Positions 37,812 through 45,797 of a stretch of DNA of 64,000 nt are shown here, piece by piece. The DNA lies in contig CANRIW010000001.1 of NCBI GenBank assembly GCA_947630785.1, positions 62,001-126,000 on the forward strand. The letters are read 5' to 3'. The position numbers were made by a program, and so were the translations under genes. Positions within the stretch are counted from its first letter, which is position 1. Each line of letters opens with the position of its first letter. Source of the DNA: an uncultured Oscillospiraceae bacterium (lineage in GTDB: Bacteria > Bacillota > Clostridia > Oscillospirales > Oscillospiraceae). The notes beneath the pieces are model-generated. The model did not search any database and was not told the DNA's origin. It saw only the letters and a program-made list of their open reading frames with translations.

Positions 37812-39188
37812 ATGGAACACAATGCCTGGGGGCTCCACGAGGAGTGCGGCGTCTTCGGCGTCTACGATCCGGCGGGGGGCTGCGCGCAGACCACATACTA
37901 CGGGCTGTACGCTCTCCAGCACCGTGGGCAGGAGGCCTGCGGCATCGCCGCCATCAATGACCGGGAGCAGTCCTTCTACAAAGATGTGGGGCTGGTCAGC
38001 GAGGTGTTCAGCAAGGACATCCTGGATCGGCTCAACGGCACCATGGCGGTGGGCCACGTCCGCTACGCCACCACCGGCGAGGGGGAGCGGGAGAACGCCC
38101 AGCCCCTCACCATCAAGTACGTGAAGGGCACCCTGGCGGTGGTCCACAACGGGAACCTGGTGGATGTGGAGGAGCTCCGCCGCCGGTATGAGTACAAGGG
38201 GGCCATCTTCCACACCACCAGCGACACCGAGATCATCGCCTACGCCATCGCCCAGGCGCGGCTGCGGTGTGGCAGCGTGGAGGAGGCGGTGTGCCAGGCC
38301 ACGGCGAACTTGAGGGGGGCCTTCTCCCTTTTGGTCATGTCGCCCCAGAAGCTCATCGCCTGCCGGGATCCCTGGGGTTTCCGGCCATTGTGCATGGGCA
38401 GGAAGGGGGAGGCGGTGCTGTTTGCCTCCGAGTCCTGCGCCATCGAGGCGGTGGGCGGAAAAGTGGAGCGGGAGCTGGACCCCGGCGAGATCGTGGTGGT
38501 GAAGCAGGGGAAGATGACCTCCATCCGGGACAACTGCCGGGGGCTTTCCAACCTGTGCATCTTCGAGTATATCTACTTCGCCCGGCCCGACTCGGTGATC
38601 TGCGGCCAGTCGGTCCACCAGTTCAGGGTCAACGCGGGACGGCTGCTGGCCCGGCGGCACCCGGTGGAGGCTGACCTGGTGGTGGGCGTGCCCGACTCCG
38701 GCCTGGACGCCGCCCGGGGCTACGCCCTGGAGAGCGGCATCCCCCTGGGGATGGGCTTCGTCAAGAACCGGTATGTGGGGCGCACCTTCATCACACCCGA
38801 CCAGACCAGCCGGGAGCAGGCGGTGCGGATCAAGCTGTCCGCCCTGGGCAGCGAGGTGGCCGGCAAGCGGGTGGTGATGGTGGACGACTCCATCGTCCGG
38901 GGCACTACTTGCCGGCAGATCATCAGCCTGCTGCGGGAGGCGGGGGCAAAAGAGGTCCACTTCCGGGTGTCCGCGCCCCCCTTCATCGCCCCCTGCTACT
39001 TCGGCACCGATATCCCGGACAAGGAGAACCTCATCGCCTGCCGCCACACGGTGGAGGAGATCCGGGCCCTCACCGGCGCGGACAGCCTGGGCTATCTGCC
39101 GGTGGAGGACCTGAACAGACTGGCGCCGGAGGCCAAATGCGGCTTCTGCCGGGGGTGCTTCACCGAGCGGTATCCCCTGGAGGTGTAG
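37812..39188 (+). CDS. purF: Amidophosphoribosyltransferase PurF
   Basis: A 458-residue enzyme catalysing the first committed step of purine synthesis (PRPP + glutamine to phosphoribosylamine). The N-terminal class II glutaminase has its nucleophile in EECGVFGVYD (Cys12, after a propeptide), then RHRGQEACG-like and GHVRYATTG. The phosphoribosyl domain has VVMVDDSIVRGTT. The C-terminal CGFCRGCFTERYP fits the Bacillus-type [4Fe-4S] enzyme. ATG 37812 follows GGAGGGA. Other pur genes are not adjacent, and a terminator follows. Confidence 0.97.
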   Translation: MEHNAWGLHEECGVFGVYDPAGGCAQTTYYGLYALQHRGQEACGIAAINDREQSFYKDVGLVSEVFSKDILDRLNGTMAVGHVRYATTGEGERENAQPLTIKYVKGTLAVVHNGNLVDVEELRRRYEYKGAIFHTTSDTEIIAYAIAQARLRCGSVEEAVCQATANLRGAFSLLVMSPQKLIACRDPWGFRPLCMGRKGEAVLFASESCAIEAVGGKVERELDPGEIVVVKQGKMTSIRDNCRGLSNLCIFEYIYFARPDSVICGQSVHQFRVNAGRLLARRHPVEADLVVGVPDSGLDAARGYALESGIPLGMGFVKNRYVGRTFITPDQTSREQAVRIKLSALGSEVAGKRVVMVDDSIVRGTTCRQIISLLREAGAKEVHFRVSAPPFIAPCYFGTDIPDKENLIACRHTVEEIRALTGADSLGYLPVEDLNRLAPEAKCGFCRGCFTERYPLEV

Positions 39189-39273
39189 AGGCGCGGTACG
39201 CCTTTTGGATGTCCCGCCCGCCTCCCGCTTTTTCGTCAGGCCCAAAGGCCGGGTGTATGGCTCTTATATAGTG

Positions 39274-39311
39274 AAAGCGGTGCGGTCCAAAATGACCCGC
39301 ACCGCTTTTTC
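39274..39311 (+). terminator. Terminator of purF
   Basis: GCGGTGCGG (39277-39285) pairs with its complement (39297-39305), flanked by AAA/TTT pairs, and is followed by TTTTTC. Confidence 0.85.
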
Positions 39312-39383
39312 TTATCAGCTCTTAAATGGCTTATGCCCGGTGATCGCTTTCAAATATGCCCCCGGGCTCCGGGCCAAAAAACA

Positions 39384-39412
39384 TTGACAGGAAAGTCCTG
39401 TAAGATTATAAT
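39384..39412 (+). promoter_or_regulatory. Perfect consensus promoter of the tubulin-vWA cluster, with inverted repeat
   Basis: TTGACA (39384-39389), a 17-nt spacer and TATAAT (39407-39412) match the sigma-A consensus exactly. A perfect inverted repeat, ACAGGA-aag-TCCTGT (39387-39401), overlaps the end of the -35 and most of the spacer. A protein bound there would block RNA polymerase, so it is a candidate operator. The rest of the 39312-39529 gap holds a ~110-nt leader and nothing else I recognise. Confidence 0.85.
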
Positions 39413-39529
39413 TTTACATGGCGGTTTCGCCGGATTTCGACAGTTTTCGACCACAGACCTAAAGTTTCCCATTCGGCGCCGCAACACAGCGGGCGCGGCG
39501 CGGATCCGAACAGAAGGGCGGGAGGATCA

Positions 39530-42106
39530 ATGCGACTTATTTTTGAGCGATGCGGGCGTCTGCTTCGGCGGTGCGCCTGCGGCCTGCTCGCGGCGGCATT
39601 TCTGGCCGGACTGATGCTGCCGGCGCAGGCAAGCGGCTTCACAAAAAAGGAGACGTCCAGAGCCATTGCCATCGTGTTCGACAACTCGGGGTCGATGTAT
39701 GCCACGGACGGCAGACCGATCATGGCGTGGAGCCAGGCGACTTACGCCATGGAGGTGTTTGCCGCCATGCTGAACGAGGGGGACAAGCTCCAGATCTACC
39801 CCATGCACCCCATCGAGGTGGACGGCGCCACCTTCTCCGTGGATGACCCGCTCACCATCAACGGCGCGGCGGAAGCCTCCCGGATTCGGAAGATCTACAC
39901 CCCCTATGCCGGCGGTACGCCCATCGAATCCATCACCAAGGCATACGAGGGGCTGCTGAAGCTGGATATGGACGAGCGGTGGCTCATCGTGCTGACGGAC
40001 GGCACCACCTTCGACGGCTACGGAAGCGGGACACAGGCGGCCCTGTCCGAACTGCTGACCGAGTATAACCGGGACGTGAACATCCTCTATCTGGGCATCG
40101 GCAATATGGCGCTGCCGGTGGTGGAGGATCCGGTCAATACCTACTACGCCGCCGAGGCCACATCGGATCGGGTGCCCGCGGAGCTGAGCGGGATGTGCAA
40201 CCAGATCTTCGGCCGCAATTCGCTGCCCGACAGCAACATCTCCCGGGACAGCGGGCATTTGAACTTTGACATCCCCATGAGCAAGCTCATTATTTTTGTG
40301 CAGGGGGAGGGTGTGGAGAACATCACGCTGACCAGCGCCGCCACCGGGCAGGCCGTCCCCGCTGTGGGCAGTTACGCGCCCAAGTACAGCACGCTGGGCG
40401 CGGGCGGGAACTATGCGGGAAACTGCGTTGAGGATACGTCCCTGGAGGGGATGATCGCCACCTACGCCGCCTGCCCCGCCGGCGAATATACCTTCAGCTA
40501 TTCCGGCGACTCCCGGGACATCGCCGTATACTATGAGCCGGACGTCGATCTGTCCGTGACCGTCACCGACGAGGATGGGAACATCAAGACCGGCAGTTCC
40601 CAGCTCTACCCGGGCACATACCGCGTCAACTACCGGATGGCGGTCCGGGGCGGCGCTGAGACCCAGTCTCCTCTGCTGGGGACCACCGACTACGCCGTCA
40701 CCTGCGTCATCAACGGGGTGCCGCGGGTGGAGCGATCCTCTCAGCCGGGATATGTGGAGGTGGAGCTGGCTGAAGGGGATACTTTGGATCTCTCCGCCGA
40801 GGTGACATTCCTGCGGGACTATCGGATCAGCCGAAGCGGGTCGGAGCTTGGCTGGGACGGCACCGCTCCGATCCCCGGGCGGCCCATCGGCGAACTCACC
40901 TTCCAGGTCTCCGGCGGCGCGGCCTCCTACAGGCTGTCCCGGCTGGAGGAGGAGGGAATCTACCAGATCGCGGTGTACTATGAGGGGGCGCAGCTGACCG
41001 CCGGAGATCTTGACCGTGTGCAGATCGACGGAACCATCGCCGGCGGCAACGCGGGATACGCCCTGGACCGGACGGAGAGCGGTTTCAAGCTGGGCCTGGA
41101 ATACGCGGCGGGCGGCGCGGCAGATACGGATTGCGGGGACTACACCCTGTCCCTGTCGGCCTCCTATCTCAATCAGTACGGACAGACCGCCGCGGTCTCC
41201 GGGCAGCCCATTGAATTCGCCATCGAGGACGAAGCCGCTCAGCTGGAAGTCGATCTGGACATCCCCAACGGCTACTATGTGATCTCCAATCTGGCCGGCG
41301 GGGAGCCGATGTACGCCTATCTGACCATGAACGGGGTCCCGCTCACGGAGGAGCAGATGGCCCAGGCGTCCATCGAGGTGACGGGGAAGGACCTGGACTT
41401 CATCGTGGAGCCTATCCCCGGAGAGGCGGGCTATGTCATCCGTATCGACCCGGAGGGCAGCTATAAAACGGGCTTTCACCGCTTCACCGTGACCGCCGCC
41501 GCCAAAGATCAGGTGGGACGGGAGATCGGCGACTCGGCCGAGGGCAGCGTCCAGCTCCGGCACCTCCCGTTCTGGCTGCTCATCCTGATCATCCTGCTGA
41601 TCATCGCCCTCATCTCGCTGCTGATCTTCCTGTTCCTGAACACCAAGATACTGCCCAGGAACGTGGTGGTCAAAAAGACCACCTTCACGGTGGACGGGGC
41701 AAAAGTGGCGGGCAACGCCGCCTGCACCTATTCCGGCGGCGGGAAGAAGCACGGCTCCCTGGAGATCAACAGCCCCAGATATACCCCCAATCCTCTGGTG
41801 AAATGCGGGTTCCGCCTGGACCTGGAGGCCGTCAGCCCCCGGAGGACCCGCTCCAGGGCGCGGGCCATGCGCGTTCGCGGCGTCAGCGCCGTCAACGCGG
41901 GCGCGGTCAATTCCATCAAGATCGGCGCGGCGCAGTTCATCAGGGACCAGAATACCGGGAAGTTGGCGCGCGCCGGCGGCAAGGCCAACGCGCCCATCGA
42001 CTTCCAGATCTCCAGCGGCGCCGCCTGCAACGTGGTCGCCGAGGTCCTGGATGGGGACGGCGGCGGCGTGTCCGTCTCCCTGGTGGTAAAGCTGGAATAC
42101 CGCTGA
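39530..42106 (+). CDS. Secreted, membrane-anchored vWA-domain protein (first gene of tubulin cluster)
   Basis: 858 residues. A signal peptide spans 1 to about 35 (ends AQAS). A von Willebrand A domain follows with an intact MIDAS: Asp51-Asn-Ser-Gly-Ser (VFDNSGSM), Thr130 (GGTPIES) and Asp157 (LTDGT). A beta-rich extracellular region runs to ~680 with an Asp/Gly-rich, Ig-like look. One membrane helix (682-705, WLLILIILLIIALISLLIFLF) and a ~150-residue cytoplasmic beta-rich tail complete it. It should bind a divalent metal and a protein or wall ligand outside and contact partners inside. The GGGAGGA site is strong. It is followed by the tubulin-like gene 72 bases on. Confidence 0.88.
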   Translation: MRLIFERCGRLLRRCACGLLAAAFLAGLMLPAQASGFTKKETSRAIAIVFDNSGSMYATDGRPIMAWSQATYAMEVFAAMLNEGDKLQIYPMHPIEVDGATFSVDDPLTINGAAEASRIRKIYTPYAGGTPIESITKAYEGLLKLDMDERWLIVLTDGTTFDGYGSGTQAALSELLTEYNRDVNILYLGIGNMALPVVEDPVNTYYAAEATSDRVPAELSGMCNQIFGRNSLPDSNISRDSGHLNFDIPMSKLIIFVQGEGVENITLTSAATGQAVPAVGSYAPKYSTLGAGGNYAGNCVEDTSLEGMIATYAACPAGEYTFSYSGDSRDIAVYYEPDVDLSVTVTDEDGNIKTGSSQLYPGTYRVNYRMAVRGGAETQSPLLGTTDYAVTCVINGVPRVERSSQPGYVEVELAEGDTLDLSAEVTFLRDYRISRSGSELGWDGTAPIPGRPIGELTFQVSGGAASYRLSRLEEEGIYQIAVYYEGAQLTAGDLDRVQIDGTIAGGNAGYALDRTESGFKLGLEYAAGGAADTDCGDYTLSLSASYLNQYGQTAAVSGQPIEFAIEDEAAQLEVDLDIPNGYYVISNLAGGEPMYAYLTMNGVPLTEEQMAQASIEVTGKDLDFIVEPIPGEAGYVIRIDPEGSYKTGFHRFTVTAAAKDQVGREIGDSAEGSVQLRHLPFWLLILIILLIIALISLLIFLFLNTKILPRNVVVKKTTFTVDGAKVAGNAACTYSGGGKKHGSLEINSPRYTPNPLVKCGFRLDLEAVSPRRTRSRARAMRVRGVSAVNAGAVNSIKIGAAQFIRDQNTGKLARAGGKANAPIDFQISSGAACNVVAEVLDGDGGGVSVSLVVKLEYR

Positions 42107-42123
42107 GCCGGGAGGCCCGGCGT

Positions 42124-42153
42124 TTGACAGAGCAATCTATCAAAAACGATAAA
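42124..42153 (+). promoter_or_regulatory. Possible internal promoter before the tubulin-like gene
   Basis: TTGACA (42124-42129), an 18-nt spacer and GATAAA (42148-42153) in the AT-rich 72-bp gap. The -10 is only 4/6, so this may be fortuitous. Confidence 0.35.
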
Positions 42154-42178
42154 TCACACTATATTTGGAGGGATCATC

Positions 42179-45100
42179 ATGGCAAAGGAAACCATCAAGA
42201 CCAATGTCGTGGAAGCGCCGACCCTGTTCGTCGGCGTGGGCGGCACCGGCAGCCGCATCGTCAAGCGGGTGGCGGAGATGTGTCGTCCCGGCGAGACGGA
42301 GAACATCAATTTCATCTGCCTGGACACCAATGTCAACGACCTGTCCAACGTGGCCAAAAGCAACGTCCATATTTACCATGTCCAGACGTCCAACACCCAG
42401 ACGGTGGGCAACTATCTGGACTACGACCAAGACGCCCTGAAAAACTGGTTCCCCAAGAACGCGGTGCTGTACGACAAGACGGTCTCCGAGGGCGCCGGAC
42501 AGGTGCGCGCTATCTCCCGGCTGGCGCTGAACTCCACCATCAAGACCGGCAAGATCCGCCCCCTGTACGATGCGGTGGACGATCTGTTCCGCAAGTCCGG
42601 CAAAGAGATGAAGCAGGCCATGCGCTGCGTCATCGTCTCCACGGCGTCCGGCGGCACCGGCTCCGGCATCGTGCTCCCCCTGTCCATGTTCATCCGGGAT
42701 TATGTCAACAACAAGTATCCCAACACCAGCCTTATCGTGCGCTCCCTGATCCTCCTCCCCGAGACGCTGGACAGCGTGATCGACTCCACCGTGGAGCGGG
42801 AGAGCCAGCGGCGCAACGCCTATGCCACCGTCAAGGAGATCAACGCGTTTATGATGAAGGGCTCCGGCTTCTTCGACATCGACGAAGATCTGAAGCGGTA
42901 CAGCAATATCTGCGTGGACATCGCCACCGCCGGCACCGACGAGCTCAAGTCCCTGGCCCTGTTGCCCTTCGATTTCTGCTTCCTCATGGACGGGCAGAAC
43001 GCCGAGGACAGCACCATGATCAGCATCACCCAGTACGAAAAGCAGGCCGCCCAGGCGCTGTATGAGCAGAACATCGGCCCCATGCAGAAGAAGGCATTTT
43101 CGGTCGAGGACAATATCATCAAGGAGATGTCCAACCCCGGCAACTACGGCCGCAACCGTTTCGGCGGCATCGGCGCAGGCATGATTCGCTATCCCTATGA
43201 GGACATCGCGGACTACATCGCCTACGACTGGGCCATCGACAGCATCGGCGGCGAGGGCGAGGTGGCCAAGTGGTCGAAATATGACAACGCCTTCGAGGTC
43301 AAGCGCCGCGACGCCATCAAGAAGGGTCTGTCCTCCACCGACGCGCCCAAGCGCGCCGAGGTCTATGTCAGCACCCTGAGTTCCGCCACAGACAACTTCT
43401 CCAAGGACCTGCGCAATAAGTACCTGCAAAACGCCAACCGGCGCGTCTCCGCCTACTTCAGCGCCCTGGCGGAGGAGATGCACAACACCCTCAACAGCAA
43501 CACCACCATCCGGGCCACCCGGGACGCCGCCAACGAACTGGCCGAGGAGATCGACTACAAGAACGACGAGGCCAAGCGCGGCAAGGCCAAGGAAAACCTC
43601 AGCCTGCTGCGGGATTACGAGGCCGCGGTCCGCATGAACGCCAAAAAGACCGCCGCCAGCAACGCCGAAGCCCTGCTGTTCAACGAGGCCAAGACCATCA
43701 ACGAGAAGAAACCGTACACGCTGGAGGCTCTGCTGAAAAACGCCTACGGGGATATCTGCCATCCGAACGCCGCCAGGTATATGCTCTACCTGGTCAAGAC
43801 CGAGATGGACAAGCGTGTGGCCAATACCACCAGCCACATCAACGACATCGTGCTGCCCACCCTGGAGACCTACTCCTCGGAGGCCAACGACACCGGCACG
43901 TTCGACGCCAAGCACAGCGGCAAAAAGAAGGAGCGCAATCTGGACGAGCTGTGCGCCGCTGAGAAGGGCGAGGGCCAGGACCCCAACTTCCTTGAGCGGG
44001 TCGGCGGATACGAGAACCTCTACAAGCAGCTGAACAACTATTTCCCCGACTACTATTCCGCCATCACCGACCTGGCCAACTCCACCGCCGAGCTGGAGGC
44101 TTATCGCCTGGGCTCCGAGTACGTGGGCGAACTGTGCCAGATGTATGAGAGCTTTTATGCCACCTTCGGTTCCAAGGTCAGCGCCCTGCTGCGAAAGCAG
44201 GACGACCTGGCGGACGACCTGCGGTTCAGCAAAGGCGACTCCATTTTCAACGTCTGCTCCTCCCGGGAGCTGCTGAACGAGTTGAGCAAGTCCACCCGGT
44301 CGATCAGTGAGGACAACTCCATGCTGGATTCCGATCTGAACGGCAGGATCTTCGACGCCGTCAAGGCCAACGTGGCCTTCGAACGGGAGATTCGTTCGGC
44401 CGATATCGTGGAGGAGGACCGCCGCATCGATGTGTTCGATGATATCCTGCTGGACTATTTCCGCCAGAGCGTGCGGCGCGAGTGCAAGTCCATCGATTTG
44501 AACATCATCGAGGCCATCGCCATGGAGTGCCGTCTGCAGGCCCGCCTGCGGATGCGCCAGGAGCAGGGCGGCGAGGACGGCAAACTGTTCGACAAGGTCA
44601 CCATCGAGGAGTCCGAGCGCCACATCAGGGAGGTCATCGCCATGGGCGAGCGCCTGTCCGCGCCCGGCATCCAGCGCATCACCAATGAGGAGGCCCGGGA
44701 GGTCCGGCTGTGCGCCTACAACAAATCGCTGAAGGATATGCGGGCCTATCGCATCGACGAGCTGATTCCCAAGGGCGAGGGCGTGGACACCATCTCCCGT
44801 TACGAGCTGCATTTCTTCAACGCGCTGTATAACCTGACTCCCGATAAGCTCAACAAGTTCGCCAGCCCTCTGAAGACCGAGACCGGCGGGAAGAACGCGG
44901 GCCTCTATCACAACGCCTATACGTCCTATTCCAAGCAGATCGGCCCGGATTCCACCAAGAGCATGCTGATCTCCACCCACATCGACAAGCGCTGGGACGC
45001 CATTTCCGTCATGCCCGAGATGGATTTCGACTACCAGGAGCAGCGCATGATGCGCATCCATCGGGCCATGATCTACGGCCTGATCCACCGGGCCATCCAG

Positions 45101-45739
45101 CACGTCAAGCTGTCGGCGGCGGCCAAGGGCAAAAAGGTCTACAAGTACGAGAACTCCGATGAGCGCACCGTGGAGATGGTGGTATCCAACGGCACGCTGT
45201 GCGACGAGTTTTTCGAGATCCTGGACGCGCTCTACATCAACTCCGCCATGGTCGAGGATATTTACCTGATCCGGGCCAAGAAACGCCAGCGGGATCTGGT
45301 GCGCAACTCCAACTATGTGAACACCACCTTTGCCAAGGACCTCAAGAGCTTCCAGCTGGACAGCTTCCATGAAGGCCCCACCAGCCTGTTCGAGATCCCC
45401 CTGGCCTACTACAACTCCCTGCCCAACAGCCAGCGGTTCGTATCCGAGATGTCTACCCTGGTAGAGGCGGTCATCGGCATCCTGAAGGATGAGCTGAACC
45501 TGTGGGAGCGGCAGGGCGACGCCAAGTTCGTGCTATGCGACCTGTTGGAAGAGCACTTCAAGCTGCTGATCGAGAATTACAGGAGGTACGAGTCCCTCAA
45601 CCGGGGCGTCCCCGCCGCGGAAAACGTGGTACTCTCCCTGGTGTACCGCAAGATCAGGACAGAGATGTCCGCCGCGCCCGAGCCGGACGATTTCGAGACG
45701 GTCCTGCAGGAGATGAAGCAGCTGCTCGAAGAGGGTTGA
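42179..45739 (+). CDS. Tubulin-like GTPase homologue (Tubulin_2 type), 1186 residues
   Basis: The first ~300 residues follow the tubulin/FtsZ GTPase plan. The N-terminal loop is FVGVGGTGSRIVKRV (19-25), then a strand with CLDTNVNDL, where FtsZ has its NTD. The signature loop is STASGGTGSGI, with GGTGSG at 158-163. This fits the Pfam Tubulin_2 ('tubulin like') family rather than FtsZ or TubZ. About 850 further residues are largely helical and charged with no membrane segment, so the protein is cytosolic. It probably binds GTP and may polymerise; neither is shown. TGGAGGGA precedes the ATG. Flanking genes encode membrane proteins, suggesting it works at the membrane. Confidence 0.85.
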   Translation: MAKETIKTNVVEAPTLFVGVGGTGSRIVKRVAEMCRPGETENINFICLDTNVNDLSNVAKSNVHIYHVQTSNTQTVGNYLDYDQDALKNWFPKNAVLYDKTVSEGAGQVRAISRLALNSTIKTGKIRPLYDAVDDLFRKSGKEMKQAMRCVIVSTASGGTGSGIVLPLSMFIRDYVNNKYPNTSLIVRSLILLPETLDSVIDSTVERESQRRNAYATVKEINAFMMKGSGFFDIDEDLKRYSNICVDIATAGTDELKSLALLPFDFCFLMDGQNAEDSTMISITQYEKQAAQALYEQNIGPMQKKAFSVEDNIIKEMSNPGNYGRNRFGGIGAGMIRYPYEDIADYIAYDWAIDSIGGEGEVAKWSKYDNAFEVKRRDAIKKGLSSTDAPKRAEVYVSTLSSATDNFSKDLRNKYLQNANRRVSAYFSALAEEMHNTLNSNTTIRATRDAANELAEEIDYKNDEAKRGKAKENLSLLRDYEAAVRMNAKKTAASNAEALLFNEAKTINEKKPYTLEALLKNAYGDICHPNAARYMLYLVKTEMDKRVANTTSHINDIVLPTLETYSSEANDTGTFDAKHSGKKKERNLDELCAAEKGEGQDPNFLERVGGYENLYKQLNNYFPDYYSAITDLANSTAELEAYRLGSEYVGELCQMYESFYATFGSKVSALLRKQDDLADDLRFSKGDSIFNVCSSRELLNELSKSTRSISEDNSMLDSDLNGRIFDAVKANVAFEREIRSADIVEEDRRIDVFDDILLDYFRQSVRRECKSIDLNIIEAIAMECRLQARLRMRQEQGGEDGKLFDKVTIEESERHIREVIAMGERLSAPGIQRITNEEAREVRLCAYNKSLKDMRAYRIDELIPKGEGVDTISRYELHFFNALYNLTPDKLNKFASPLKTETGGKNAGLYHNAYTSYSKQIGPDSTKSMLISTHIDKRWDAISVMPEMDFDYQEQRMMRIHRAMIYGLIHRAIQHVKLSAAAKGKKVYKYENSDERTVEMVVSNGTLCDEFFEILDALYINSAMVEDIYLIRAKKRQRDLVRNSNYVNTTFAKDLKSFQLDSFHEGPTSLFEIPLAYYNSLPNSQRFVSEMSTLVEAVIGILKDELNLWERQGDAKFVLCDLLEEHFKLLIENYRRYESLNRGVPAAENVVLSLVYRKIRTEMSAAPEPDDFETVLQEMKQLLEEG

Positions 45740-45797
45740 GCGCCTGCGGGCGGCCATGCCTCCCGACCGGAGTGATGTGAAAGACGAGGTGGATGCA

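Noticed and set aside
42140..45370. Open minus-strand frame of about 1076 codons opposite the tubulin-like gene
   Set aside because: The plus frame has the conserved tubulin motifs and a good ribosome site; the minus frame has neither.
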